Assembly: GCA_023230855.1 (NCBI GenBank)
Contig: JALNWQ010000015.1
Span: 1-64,000, forward strand
Reading direction: 5' to 3'
From: Solirubrobacteraceae bacterium
Lineage (GTDB): Bacteria; Actinomycetota; Thermoleophilia; Solirubrobacterales; Solirubrobacteraceae
DNA: 64,000 nucleotides
The notes below the pieces were generated by a model. The model had not been told where the DNA came from. It did not search any database and worked only from the letters and a program-made list of their open reading frames with translations. The stretch's first letter is position 1. Each line of letters begins with the position of its first letter. Of this stretch, positions 10,237 to 22,020 are shown piece after piece. A program made the position numbers and the translations under genes.

Positions 10237-10244
10237 GCGCGGAC

Positions 10245-11012
10245 ATGCTGCTGGTCGTCGACGTCGGCAACACCCAGACGCACTTCGGGGCGTTCCGCGG
10301 CGACGAGCTCGTCGAGCACTGGCGGTTCGCGACCGTCCGCACGTCGACGTCCGACGAGCTGGGGGCGAAGCTCACGAACCTCCTGGCGCTACGGGACCTG
10401 TCGTTCGACGACCTGTCCTCGTCGATCGTGTCGTCGACGGTGCCGAAGCTCGCCGACGAGTGGCGGCAGATGTCGGACCGCTACCTCGACCACGAGACGG
10501 TCATCGTCCGCCAGGGCATCCGCACCGGCATGGCGCTGCGCTACGACAACCCGCGCGAGATCGGGGCGGACCGGCTCGTCAACGCCGTCGCGGCGTACGA
10601 CCGGTTCCGGCGGGCGTGCGTCGTCGTCGACTTCGGCACCGCCATCACCTACGACCCGGTCTCGGCCGACGGCGAGTACCTCGGCGGCATCATCAGCCCG
10701 GGCGTGGAGATCTCGCTCGAGGCGCTGACGAGTCGTGCCGCCGCCCTTCCGCGGATCGACCTGATCGCGCCGCGGCAGCTCATCGGCAAGTCGACGATCG
10801 AGGGGATCCGCAGCGGCGTGGTCTACGGGTTCGCCGGGGCCGTCGACGGGATCCTCGGCCGACTGCGCGAGGAGCTCGGCGCCGACACGGCGTTCATCGC
10901 CACCGGCGGCCTGGCGCGCCACATCGTGCCGCACTGCCGGCTCATCGACGAGGTCGACGACCTCCTGACCCTCACCGGGCTGCGGCTCCTGCACGAGCGC
11001 AACCCGGGCTGA
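10245..11012 (+). CDS. coaX: Type III pantothenate kinase
   Basis: CoaX phosphorylates pantothenate, the first step of CoA synthesis; type III enzymes need a monovalent cation and resist feedback by CoA. The ASKHA-fold signatures are clear in 255 residues: VVDVGNTQTHFG at the start, the pantothenate-site GADRLVNAVAAY, the phosphate-2 motif VVDFGTAITYD and a C-terminal FIATGGLA. The start ATG 10245 lies 8 nt after GATACT. As in mycobacteria it is upstream of lysS, here with dus and greA between; panCD are absent. Confidence 0.95.
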   Translation: MLLVVDVGNTQTHFGAFRGDELVEHWRFATVRTSTSDELGAKLTNLLALRDLSFDDLSSSIVSSTVPKLADEWRQMSDRYLDHETVIVRQGIRTGMALRYDNPREIGADRLVNAVAAYDRFRRACVVVDFGTAITYDPVSADGEYLGGIISPGVEISLEALTSRAAALPRIDLIAPRQLIGKSTIEGIRSGVVYGFAGAVDGILGRLREELGADTAFIATGGLARHIVPHCRLIDEVDDLLTLTGLRLLHERNPG

Positions 11013-11142
11013 TCGCGCCGCGGAGGAGGAGCCGAACGCGGCGCCGGCGACGCCCGTGGACGCCCCCGGCGCCGCACGCCCGCGCGCGGCGGACGGCCGA
11101 CCCGCGGCCGCCCGTCCGCGATCCGGGCTCTACCCTGGGTCG

Positions 11143-12186
11143 GTGGCCCTTCCTCCCCTCGACTCGCCCTGGTCGATCGCCGGCGTCCGGATCCCCAACC
11201 GCGTGACGCTCGCCCCGCTCGCGGGGATCGGCAACTGGGTGACCCGCCTGCAGGCCAAGCGCCACGGCGCCGGGTACGCCGTGAGCGAGATGGTGTCGTC
11301 GTTCGCGATCCACCACCGCAACGAGAAGACGCTGCGCGACCTGTTGACGTTCAAGCCCCAGGAGCGCGACGGCGGGCCGGTCGCGATCCAGCTCTTCGGG
11401 CAGGACCCCGAGGTCATGCGCTCGGCGGCCGCCTACGTCGCCGAGCACGTGCCGCAGGTCGACGTCATCGACCTCAACATGGGCTGCCCGGTGCCGAAGG
11501 TCTGCAAGACCGGCGCGGGGGCCGCGATGCTCAAGGACCCGGACACCGCGGTGGCGGTCGCCCGCGCCGCGGCCGAGGGCTCGGGCCTGCCGGTGACGGT
11601 GAAGCTCCGCTCCGCCAGCCGCAAGGACGGCGAGCACGACGGCTACGCGCTCGCCGCCCGGCTCGTCGACGAGGCGGGCGTCGCGTCGATCGGGTTCCAC
11701 CCGCGTAGCGCCCAGGTCCACCACCGGGGGACGCCGGACTACGATCTCGCCGCCCGGCTCGTCGAGGAGCTGCCCGTGCCGGTGGTGCTCACCGGGGGCC
11801 TGCACACCGCCCGCGAGACGCTCGAGGCCTACGACCGCGTGCGGCCCGCCGCGGTGATGCTCGCGCGCGGCGCGCTCGGCAACCCGTGGCTGTTCTCGAC
11901 GCTGCTCGGCCGACGCGACGACGTCCCGCCGTCGGTGGCCGAGGTGCTGGCCGAGGCCGACTGGGTCCTCGACCGCACGGTCGAGCACCTGGGCGCGGAG
12001 CGGGCCGCGCGCTACCTGCGCAAGCATCACCCGTGGTACGTGGCCCGCCTCGTCGAGGCCGGTGCGGCGGTCGCGTCGGACCCGGCGGCGCACCGGGCGC
12101 TGCAGGACGCGTTGCAGCGCAGCGCGGACGTCGAGGAGGCCCGCGGCCTGCTCCACGACGCCGGCCAGGCGTCGGTTCCCGGCTGA
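11143..12186 (+). CDS. dus: tRNA-dihydrouridine synthase (DusB/NifR3 family)
   Basis: This FMN-dependent TIM-barrel enzyme reduces uridines in the tRNA D-loop. In 347 residues it shows TLAPLAGIGNWVTR, VAIQLFGQDP, the active-site loop DLNMGCPVPKVCKTGAG with the catalytic cysteine, the FMN-phosphate region GFHPRSA, and ARGALGNPWLF. The first acidic substrate position (NMGCP) is typical. TACCCT (11131-11136) ends 6 nt before GTG 11143, supporting this start. Position specificity on the tRNA cannot be told from sequence. Confidence 0.93.
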   Translation: MALPPLDSPWSIAGVRIPNRVTLAPLAGIGNWVTRLQAKRHGAGYAVSEMVSSFAIHHRNEKTLRDLLTFKPQERDGGPVAIQLFGQDPEVMRSAAAYVAEHVPQVDVIDLNMGCPVPKVCKTGAGAAMLKDPDTAVAVARAAAEGSGLPVTVKLRSASRKDGEHDGYALAARLVDEAGVASIGFHPRSAQVHHRGTPDYDLAARLVEELPVPVVLTGGLHTARETLEAYDRVRPAAVMLARGALGNPWLFSTLLGRRDDVPPSVAEVLAEADWVLDRTVEHLGAERAARYLRKHHPWYVARLVEAGAAVASDPAAHRALQDALQRSADVEEARGLLHDAGQASVPG

Positions 12187-12280
12187 CGCGGGCGGCCCGG
12201 GACGCGTCCCCGGACGGACGGGTCGCGGCCGCGGAGTCGCCCCGACGTCCGGGGCCGTCCGGGTCCGGGCCGGGCGTGGC

Positions 12281-12286
12281 TATACT
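12281..12286 (+). promoter_or_regulatory. greA promoter -10 (TATACT)
   Basis: TATACT is the closest match to a sigma-70 -10 consensus in the window. It lies about 97 nt upstream of greA, giving a leader of roughly 90 nt, in contrast to the leaderless genes around it. No clear -35 is visible. Confidence 0.55.
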
Positions 12287-12382
12287 GCCCGCTCTCCGCG
12301 CGGTGGACGACCCGCCGGTGCCCCGAACACCCCCACGATGCGACGGCCGCTCCGGCGTGCCGTCCGAGAAGGTCTCGTCACG

Positions 12383-12856
12383 ATGCCGAAGGACGTCATC
12401 CTCACCCCCGAGGGGCTCGCGAACCTCAAGGCCGAGCTCAAGGAGTTGTCGACCACGAAGCGCCGTGAGGTCGCCGAGCGGATCAAGGAGGCCCGCGAGT
12501 TCGGCGACATCTCCGAGAACTCCGAGTACGACGACGCCAAGAACGAGCAGGCGATGGTCGAGCGCCGGATCCTCGACATCGAGGAGCAGCTCCGCTCGGC
12601 GTCGGTCGTCGACGAGGCGCGCCTCAGCACCGACGCGGTCCAGGTCGGCACCCGCGTGTCGGTGAAGGACGAGCGCGGCAAGACGAAGGAGTACGCCATC
12701 GTCGGGTCGGCCGAGGCGGACCCGAAGGAGAGCAAGCTCTCCAACGAGTCGCCCGTCGGTCGCGCGCTCATCGGCCAGCCCCAGGGCGCCACGGTCACCG
12801 TCACCCTGCCGAACGGCAACACCCGCAAGCTCGAGATCCTCGGGATCTCGCGCTGA
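12383..12856 (+). CDS. greA: Transcription elongation factor GreA
   Basis: GreA enters the RNA polymerase secondary channel and stimulates cleavage of backtracked RNA. The 157 residues show the N-terminal coiled coil ([33 protein letters not shown] with the tip acidic residues) and the C-terminal FKBP-like domain ([10 protein letters not shown]). ATG 12383 follows GAGAAGG; an in-frame ATG at 12338 would add 15 basic residues and is less likely. It is transcribed from TATACT at 12281 and followed 8 nt later by lysS. Confidence 0.95.
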   Translation: MPKDVILTPEGLANLKAELKELSTTKRREVAERIKEAREFGDISENSEYDDAKNEQAMVERRILDIEEQLRSASVVDEARLSTDAVQVGTRVSVKDERGKTKEYAIVGSAEADPKESKLSNESPVGRALIGQPQGATVTVTLPNGNTRKLEILGISR

Positions 12857-12864
12857 GCGGCCCG

Positions 12865-14370
12865 ATGAGCGAGCCCGGAGGGGCCCCGACCGCCGACGCC
12901 GCGGACGACGGGACCGACCTCCTCGCCGTCCGCCGGGCCAAGCTCGACCGCCTGCGCGCCGCGGGCGTCGACCCGTTCCCGCACGACTTCGACGACGTCG
13001 AGCCGATCGCCGACGTCCGCGCCCGCCACGAGGCGCTCGAGGTCGGTGCGGAGACCGACGTCCGCCACCGCATCGCGGGCCGCCTGCGCGCCCGCCGCGG
13101 CCAGGGGAAGATGGCGTTCCTCGACCTCGACGACCGGTCGGGACGGATCCAGCTCCAGGCGAAGCTCGACGTCCTCGGCCCCGAGGCCATGTCGCGCCTG
13201 CTCGACGACGTCGACCTCGGCGACCTGCTCGGGATCGACGGCATCGCGTTCATGTCGCGTCGCGGCGAGCTGACGATCCGGGTCGAGGCGGTCACCGTCC
13301 TGGCGAAGTCGCTCCGTCCGCCGCCGGACAAGCACCACGGCCTGCAGGACACCGAGGTCCGTCAGCGTCGTCGCGAGCTCGACCTCATCGGCAACGAGGA
13401 GACCCGGCAGGCGTTCGTCACCCGCTCGCGGATCGTGTCCGAGATCCGGCGGTTCCTCGACGGCGAGGGCTTCCTCGAGGTCGAGACCCCGGTCCTCCAG
13501 CCGCTCTACGGCGGCGCGCTCGCCCGGCCGTTCGTCACGCACCACAACGCGCTGGGCCGCGACCTCTACCTGCGGATCGCGACCGAGCTCTACCTCAAGC
13601 GGCTCATCGTCGGCGGGCTCGAGCGCGTCTACGAGCTCGGCAAGAACTTCCGCAACGAGGGGATCAGCCACAAGCACAACCCCGAGTTCACGATGCTCGA
13701 GTGGTACGAGGCGTACGCCGACGTCGAGGACGCCGCCGACCGCCTCGAGGCCTGCGTCCAGCACGTCGCCCGCGCGATCGACTACGACGGCGACATCAGG
13801 TGGACCGAGCGCTGGACCCGCAAGACGCTCGCGGGCGCGATCGAGGACGAGACCGGCATCGACGTCCTCGCCCACCGCACGGCGGAGGAGCTCGCCGCGG
13901 TGATCCGCGCGTCGGACCGCACCGACGTCGACCCGGACGGGCGAACCTGGCCGCAGCTCGTCGACGACCTGCTGAGCAAGGACGTCGAGCCGAAGCTCAT
14001 CCAGCCGACGATGCTCTTCGACTACCCCGTCGAGCTCTCGCCGTTCGCCAAGCGCAAGCGCAGCGAGACGGGCGAGGACACCGGGCTCGTCGAGCGGTTC
14101 GAGGCGTTCGCGCTGGGCATGGAGATCGCCAACGCGTTCTCCGAGCTCAACGACCCGGACGAGCAGCGACGCCGCTTCGAGGAGCAGGCGCGCCTGGAGC
14201 TCGAGGGCGACGACGAGGCGCAGCAGTACGACGAGTCGTTCGTCGAGGCGCTCGAGCAGGGCATGCCCCCGACGGGCGGCCTCGGCCTCGGGATCGACCG
14301 CCTCGTCATCTGCATGACGGGCCGCAGCACGATCCGCGAGGTCGTGCTCTTCCCGACGATGCGGGACTGA
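12865..14370 (+). CDS. lysS: Lysyl-tRNA synthetase (class II)
   Basis: The enzyme charges tRNA-Lys. The 501-residue length is typical. An N-terminal OB-fold anticodon domain ([20 protein letters not shown], residues about 70-90) is followed by motif 2 ([20 protein letters not shown]) and motif 3 ([11 protein letters not shown]) near the end. It starts at ATG 12865, 8 nt after greA, with which it is probably co-transcribed. In mycobacteria lysS is followed by lsr2 and clpC; here the fdhD-oxidoreductase pair occupies that position. Confidence 0.96.
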   Translation: MSEPGGAPTADAADDGTDLLAVRRAKLDRLRAAGVDPFPHDFDDVEPIADVRARHEALEVGAETDVRHRIAGRLRARRGQGKMAFLDLDDRSGRIQLQAKLDVLGPEAMSRLLDDVDLGDLLGIDGIAFMSRRGELTIRVEAVTVLAKSLRPPPDKHHGLQDTEVRQRRRELDLIGNEETRQAFVTRSRIVSEIRRFLDGEGFLEVETPVLQPLYGGALARPFVTHHNALGRDLYLRIATELYLKRLIVGGLERVYELGKNFRNEGISHKHNPEFTMLEWYEAYADVEDAADRLEACVQHVARAIDYDGDIRWTERWTRKTLAGAIEDETGIDVLAHRTAEELAAVIRASDRTDVDPDGRTWPQLVDDLLSKDVEPKLIQPTMLFDYPVELSPFAKRKRSETGEDTGLVERFEAFALGMEIANAFSELNDPDEQRRRFEEQARLELEGDDEAQQYDESFVEALEQGMPPTGGLGLGIDRLVICMTGRSTIREVVLFPTMRD

Positions 14371-14420
14371 CGCGGCGGGGTCGCGTTGCCCCGCGCGCGC
14401 GGGCGTGGTGGACTGGACGC

Positions 14421-15314
14421 ATGAGCGCCGTCGCCACCACGTCCCCGACCGCGCCGGACCGCCGGTCCGGCGCGACCGCGTCGTCGGTGCTCGTCGTCGG
14501 ACCGCACGGGGCCCGACGGCGACGGGACCGGCTGGCGACCGAGGAGCCGCTCGAGATCCGCGTCGGCGGACCGGGGGAGGAGCCCGTGTCGGTCGCGGTG
14601 ACGATGCGCACCCCCGGCCACGACCACGAGCTCGCCGCCGGCTTCCTCGCCGCGGAGGGCCTGCTCGGGGAGGGGATCGTCGGGATCTCGCTCTGCGCGC
14701 CGAACGTCGCCCGGGTCCGGATCGCGTCCCCGGTCGACCGGTCGCGGCTGCGGCGACGGGTCGAGGCCACGTCGAGCTGCGGCCTCTGCGGCCACACGAC
14801 GCTCGACGAGCTCGAGCTGCGGGTCCCGGGGCTCGTCGGCGGCCCCGCCGTCGACCACGACCTGATCACGGCGTTGCCGGGCCGGGCCCGCGCCGGCCAG
14901 CGGCTGTTCGACCGCACGGGCGGGCTGCACGCCGCCTCGGTCTTCACCGGGGACGGCGAGCTGCGGGCGCTGCGCGAGGACGTCGGCCGTCACAACGCCG
15001 TCGACAAGGTCCTCGGCCACGACATCCTGTTCGGCGCGGGGGAGGGCCCGCGGCGGGGTCCGGGCGCCGCCCGCGACGTCGGTGCGCCGCCCGGCGTCGT
15101 CGACGCCCGCGACGCGATCCTCCTGCTCTCGGGTCGGGCGAGCTTCGAGCTCGTGCAGAAGGCCGCGGCCGCCCGGATCGCCGTGGTCTGCGCGGTGTCC
15201 GCGCCGTCGAGCCTCGCCGTCGACGCGGCCCGGCGGCTCGGGGTGACCCTGATCGGGTTCCTCCGCGGCGACGCGTTCAACGTCTACGCCCACGACGGGA
15301 GGCTGGTCCGATGA
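14421..15314 (+). CDS. fdhD: Formate dehydrogenase accessory sulfurtransferase FdhD
   Basis: FdhD passes sulfur from a cysteine desulfurase to the molybdenum cofactor, which formate dehydrogenase-type enzymes need for activity. The 297 residues include the sulfur-carrying pair in SSCGLCG (near residue 118), TGGLHAASVF and EDVGRHNAVDKVLG. The N-terminus is Arg-rich. An Ala/Gly/Pro-rich loop of about 20 residues is inserted after GHDILFG. Its stop overlaps the start of the next gene by 4 nt, linking it to its client enzyme. Confidence 0.93.
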   Translation: MSAVATTSPTAPDRRSGATASSVLVVGPHGARRRRDRLATEEPLEIRVGGPGEEPVSVAVTMRTPGHDHELAAGFLAAEGLLGEGIVGISLCAPNVARVRIASPVDRSRLRRRVEATSSCGLCGHTTLDELELRVPGLVGGPAVDHDLITALPGRARAGQRLFDRTGGLHAASVFTGDGELRALREDVGRHNAVDKVLGHDILFGAGEGPRRGPGAARDVGAPPGVVDARDAILLLSGRASFELVQKAAAARIAVVCAVSAPSSLAVDAARRLGVTLIGFLRGDAFNVYAHDGRLVR

Positions 15315-17743
15315 GCCGCCACGGCACCGAGCGACGCGACCACGACGCCCCGCAGGACGACCGCGACCTGCGGGTCGGCGCCCCGGCGGACCACGCGGTC
15401 GGCGTGCCGGCGACGGTGTCGATCGCCCGCCAGACGCTGCGCCACCTCGGCCCGGCCCGCGGACTGCGGACGTTCGCGAGGATGAACCAGCCGGACGGGT
15501 TCGACTGCCCGGGGTGCGCGTGGCCCGAGCCCGAGCCCGGCGACGACGCGACGCGGGCCGAGCGATCCGGCGCGCACCACCTGGAGTTCTGCGAGAACGG
15601 CGTGAAGGCGGTCGCCGAGGAGGCGACGCGCCGGACGGTGGACCGCGGGTTCTTCGCCCGCCACGACCTCGCCGACCTCGACGGCCGGACCGAGCACTGG
15701 CTGGGGCAGCAGGGGCGGCTCACCGAGCCGATGCACCTGGCGCCCGGGGCCACGCACTATGCCCCGATCGGGTGGGACGACGCGTTCGCGATCATCGCCC
15801 GCGAGCTCCGCGCGCTGGGCTCGCCGGACGAGGCGCTGTTCTACACGTCCGGTCGCACGAGCAACGAGGCCGCCTTCCTCTACCAGCTCCTCGTCCGCGC
15901 GTTCGGCACGAACAACCTGCCCGACTGCTCCAACCTCTGCCACGAGTCGTCGGGCGTGGCGCTCGGCGAGACGATCGGGATCGGCAAGGGCAGCGTCACC
16001 GTCAACGACCTCGTCATGGCGGACCTCGTCGTCGTCGCGGGGCAGAACCCGGGGACGAACCATCCCCGGATGCTCATGACGCTCGAGGAGGCGAAGGAGC
16101 GCGGGGCCCGGATCATCACCGTCAACCCGCTGCCGGAGGCCGGCCTCAAGCGGTTCGACAACCCGCAGCGCGTCAGCGGCCTGGCGGGGCGCGGCACCGA
16201 CCTGGCGGACCTCCACCTGCCGATCCGGCTCGGGGGCGACCTGGCGCTCTTCCAGGCGCTCGGGCGACGGCTGCTCGAGGCGGAGGCGGAGGCCCCGGGG
16301 ACCGTCCTCGACCACGCGTTCATCGACGAGCGGACCGAGGGGTTCGCCGCGCTCCGCGACCACCTGCTCGCCGTCGACGAGGCCGACGTCCGGGCCGCGA
16401 CCGGCCTCACCACCGCCGAGATCGACGAGGCGTTCGCGCTGCTCCTCGCGTCGCGTCGCACCGTCGTGTGCTGGGCGATGGGGCTCACCCAGCACCGCCA
16501 CGCGGTCCCGACGATCAAGGAGATCGTCAACCTCCTGCTGCTCCGCGGCGAGATCGGTCGCAAGGGCGCCGGGCTCTGCCCGGTCCGCGGCCACAGCAAC
16601 GTCCAGGGCGACCGCACCGTCGGGATCCACGAGAAGCCCGCCGAGCCGTTCCTCGCCGCGCTCGACGCGGCGTTCGGGATCCGCGCTCCGCGCGCCCACG
16701 GGCACGACGTCGTCGACGGGATCCGGGCGCTGCGCGACGGTCGGGCCCACGTCCTCGTCGCGATGGGCGGCAACTTCGCCTCCGCGACGCCCGACACCGC
16801 GGTGACCGAGCCCGCCCTGCGCGGCGCCCGGCTCACCGTCCACGTCTCGACGAAGCTCAACCGCTCCCACGTCGTGCACGGCCGCGAGGCGCTCATCCTG
16901 CCGACGCTCGGCCGCACCGACCGCGACCTCGGCCCCGACGGGGAGCCCCGGGCGGTGACCGTCGAGGACTCGATGAGCGTCGTCCACGCGTCCCGCGGCC
17001 GGTTGCGGCCGCCGTCCGACGCGCTGCGCAGCGAGGTCGACATCGTCGCCGGCATCGCCCGCGCGCTGTTCGGCCCGCCGACCGGTCCGGTCCCCGAGGT
17101 CCCGGACGTCGGGGACCGTGCGGCCGCCGCCGCGATCCCCTGGGAGGGCCTGGCCGCCGACTACGCCCGCATCCGCGACGGGATCGAGGCGGTCGTGCCG
17201 GGGTTCGAGTCCTTCAACGCGCGCGCGGCGTGGCCGGGCGGGTTCGTCCTGCCGCACCCGCCGCGGGACGAGCGCCGGTTCGACACGCCGTCGGGGCGGG
17301 CCCGCCTGACGGTCAACCCGCTGACGTGGCCCGAGGTCCCCGACGGGTGCCTCCTCCTCCAGACGCTGCGCTCGCACGACCAGTACAACACGACGGTCTA
17401 CGGCCTCGACGACCGCTACCGCGGGATCCGCGGCGGCCGACGGGTCGTCTTCGTCCACCCGGACGACCTGGCCCGCCTGGGCCTCGCCGACGGGGACCGG
17501 GTCGACCTCGTGGGCACGTGGAGGGACGGCACGGCCCGGCGGGCGGACGGGTTCCGCGCCGTCGCGTATCCGACGGCGCGGGGCTGCGCCGCCGCCTACT
17601 ACCCGGAGACGAACCCGCTCGTGCCGCTCGACAGCACCGCCGACGGCAGCAACACCCCGACGTCGAAGGCGATCGTCGTGCGGGTCGTCCCGACCGGCGG
17701 CTCCGTCCCGGCGTCCGAGACCCACACGTTCGTCCACTCCTGA
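15311..17743 (+). CDS. FdhF/YdeP-family molybdopterin oxidoreductase
   Basis: This is a large (810 residue) oxidoreductase of the formate dehydrogenase-like YdeP group, binding bis-MGD. Cys motifs near the N-terminus (FDCPGCAW, then EFCENGVKAV) supply three cysteines, one fewer than a classical CxxCxxxC...C [4Fe-4S] site. SNLCHESSG resembles the Mo-ligand Cys-His region, followed by GIGKGSVTVND and AGQNPGTNHPRML. The C-terminal molybdopterin-dinucleotide-binding domain holds LQTLRSHDQYNTTVYG. ATG 15311 overlaps fdhD (ATGA). It has no signal peptide, so it is cytoplasmic. Substrate is unknown for this family; acid-resistance links in Escherichia coli are not evidence here. Confidence 0.88.
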   Translation: MSRHGTERRDHDAPQDDRDLRVGAPADHAVGVPATVSIARQTLRHLGPARGLRTFARMNQPDGFDCPGCAWPEPEPGDDATRAERSGAHHLEFCENGVKAVAEEATRRTVDRGFFARHDLADLDGRTEHWLGQQGRLTEPMHLAPGATHYAPIGWDDAFAIIARELRALGSPDEALFYTSGRTSNEAAFLYQLLVRAFGTNNLPDCSNLCHESSGVALGETIGIGKGSVTVNDLVMADLVVVAGQNPGTNHPRMLMTLEEAKERGARIITVNPLPEAGLKRFDNPQRVSGLAGRGTDLADLHLPIRLGGDLALFQALGRRLLEAEAEAPGTVLDHAFIDERTEGFAALRDHLLAVDEADVRAATGLTTAEIDEAFALLLASRRTVVCWAMGLTQHRHAVPTIKEIVNLLLLRGEIGRKGAGLCPVRGHSNVQGDRTVGIHEKPAEPFLAALDAAFGIRAPRAHGHDVVDGIRALRDGRAHVLVAMGGNFASATPDTAVTEPALRGARLTVHVSTKLNRSHVVHGREALILPTLGRTDRDLGPDGEPRAVTVEDSMSVVHASRGRLRPPSDALRSEVDIVAGIARALFGPPTGPVPEVPDVGDRAAAAAIPWEGLAADYARIRDGIEAVVPGFESFNARAAWPGGFVLPHPPRDERRFDTPSGRARLTVNPLTWPEVPDGCLLLQTLRSHDQYNTTVYGLDDRYRGIRGGRRVVFVHPDDLARLGLADGDRVDLVGTWRDGTARRADGFRAVAYPTARGCAAAYYPETNPLVPLDSTADGSNTPTSKAIVVRVVPTGGSVPASETHTFVHS

Positions 17744-17773
17744 CGCTCCGGCGAGGGGTCGGAGGACCACTGG

Positions 17774-17779
17774 TACGAT
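17774..17779 (+). promoter_or_regulatory. clpC promoter -10 (TACGAT)
   Basis: TACGAT lies 139 nt before the clpC start, so the leader is about 130 nt. I saw no CtsR-type heptad repeat or CIRCE element in 17744-17918, the gap between the oxidoreductase and clpC. Confidence 0.45.
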
Positions 17780-17918
17780 GCCTTGAAGGGCAGGGCGAGC
17801 GAGCCGGGGCCGCCGGAGACGACCGACAGGGGCGTCAGGATGACCCGGACCGCGAGCCATACCCGACGCAGCACCCTCCGGCCGGGCCCCCGGCGGGAGG
17901 TCCCGAGGAAGGACCCAC

Positions 17919-20522
<2,604 letters not shown>

Positions 20523-20532
20523 CCGCCGTGGC

Positions 20533-20558
20533 GCCGGGTCCCCCGCGGGGGACCCGGC
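20533..20558 (+). terminator. 26-nt perfect palindrome after clpC
   Basis: GCCGGGTCCCCC and its exact complement meet with no spare loop bases (about 4 unpaired in practice). It begins 10 nt after the clpC stop and lacks a T-tract. A terminator is the simplest reading; a protein-binding palindrome is possible. Confidence 0.6.
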
Positions 20559-20725
20559 CACGCGCGCGTCCGGCCGTTCCCGCTCTCGCGGGCCCATGAC
20601 GCATCGCCCGTCGTCGCGGGCGGTTCCTTGCAGGGATGCGGTGGGGAACCCACGCGATAGGTTGTCGGGTTGATGCGGGGCTCCAAGCGCCAGAGGTCTC
20701 TGCGGCTCGCGAACGGCGGGCGCGC

Positions 20726-22003
20726 GTGACCGACCCGGAACCGAAGGACGACACCACGGCCGACGACCGACGCGGGGCCTTCTCGGCGTGGGTCCCGGGA
20801 GAGGCGGGCGTCCTCCCGCGGGGCGTCGCGCAGCAGGCGCGAGCCCGCCTGGACCGCATGCGGACCAGCGGTCGGCCGGCCGCCGACCCGTCCGTCGGCG
20901 CGGGGACGCGACAGGACGCTCCCGCGGAGCTCCCCGCGGCGACGCTCGCCGCCGCCACCCGCGTCGTCGGAGCCGGCCTGGCGCCGCCCGAGCAGGGGCG
21001 CCCGTTCCTCGAGGGCCCGACGTTCGCCGCGCCGTTCCACGCCGCCGGCGAGCTCAGCGACGCCCCCTACTACTACGGGCGCATGGGCAACCCCGGGTTC
21101 GAGGCGTACGAGCGCGCGCTCGGCGCCCTCGACGGCGGCCACGCGGTGGTGTTCGCGTCCGGCATGGCCGCGGCCGCCGCGGTGCTGCTGCGGCTGCTGG
21201 GCCCCGGCGACCTCCTCGTCGCCCCGACCGACGGGTACCCCGGGGTCGTCCACATCGCCAAGGAGCACCTGGCGATGCGCGGCGTCGGCGTCCGTCTCGT
21301 CCCCACCGACGACCAGGCGATCCGCCGGGCCGCCAAGGGCGCGAGCCTCGTCTGGATCGAGTCCCCGGCCAACCCCGGGCTCCAGCGCCTCGAGCTCGAG
21401 GAGACGATCGCGGCGTGCCGTCGCGCCGGCGCCCGCGTCGCGGTCGACAACACGCTCGCGACCCCGCTGCGTCAGCGGCCGCTCGAGCTGGGGGCGGACC
21501 TCGTCGTGTCGTCCGACAGCAAGCACCTCACCGGGCACAGCGACCTCGTGCTCGGGCACGTGTCGACCGGCGACGAGGAGATCGCCGACCAGCTCCGCCA
21601 GTGGCGCACGCTCGTCGGCTCGATCCCGGGCCCGTTCGAGGTCTGGCTCGCCCACCGCTCGCTCGCGACGCTCGACGTGCGCCTGCAGCGGCAGGAGGAG
21701 GTCGCGGCGGCGGTCCATGCGGCGCTCCGCGACCGCGAGGACGTCTCGGACGTGCGCTACCCCGGGTTCAGCAGCGTCGTCGGGTTCGACCTCGGGAGCC
21801 CCCGGCGGGCCCGGGCGTTCCTCGCCGCGCTCGACGTCGTCGTCGAGGCGACGAGCTTCGGGGGCATCCACTCCTCCGCCGAGCGACGCGACCGGTTCGG
21901 CGACGGGCAGGTCACGCCCGGCTACGTGCGGCTCAGCGCCGGGATCGAGTCGCCGGACGACGTCGTCGCCGACGTCTTGCGGGCGCTCGACCTGTCGTCG
22001 TGA
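20726..22003 (+). CDS. Cystathionine gamma-synthase/lyase-type PLP enzyme
   Basis: This is a Cys/Met-metabolism PLP enzyme (fold type I) of 425 residues. The core starts near residue 75. YYYGRMGNPGFEAYERALGAL binds cofactor and substrate, FASGMAA is the phosphate loop, SPANPG and VDNTLATPL follow, and SSDSKHLTGHSD holds the PLP lysine. Synthase, gamma-lyase and O-acetylhomoserine enzymes share these motifs, so the reaction is open. The first 70 residues are low complexity; GTG 20726 is my choice, but a later start is possible. TAGGTT at 20658-20663 is a likely -10 with a leader of about 55 nt. radA starts 17 nt after the stop. Confidence 0.85.
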   Translation: MTDPEPKDDTTADDRRGAFSAWVPGEAGVLPRGVAQQARARLDRMRTSGRPAADPSVGAGTRQDAPAELPAATLAAATRVVGAGLAPPEQGRPFLEGPTFAAPFHAAGELSDAPYYYGRMGNPGFEAYERALGALDGGHAVVFASGMAAAAAVLLRLLGPGDLLVAPTDGYPGVVHIAKEHLAMRGVGVRLVPTDDQAIRRAAKGASLVWIESPANPGLQRLELEETIAACRRAGARVAVDNTLATPLRQRPLELGADLVVSSDSKHLTGHSDLVLGHVSTGDEEIADQLRQWRTLVGSIPGPFEVWLAHRSLATLDVRLQRQEEVAAAVHAALRDREDVSDVRYPGFSSVVGFDLGSPRRARAFLAALDVVVEATSFGGIHSSAERRDRFGDGQVTPGYVRLSAGIESPDDVVADVLRALDLSS

Positions 22004-22020
22004 CGGGCCGGTAGGGACCG

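Noticed and set aside
20560..20725. Possible SAM-type riboswitch before the cystathionine synthase/lyase-type gene
   Set aside because: The likely -10 (TAGGTT, 20658-20663) puts most of the structured-looking sequence upstream of the transcript, and none of the conserved SAM riboswitch blocks could be matched.
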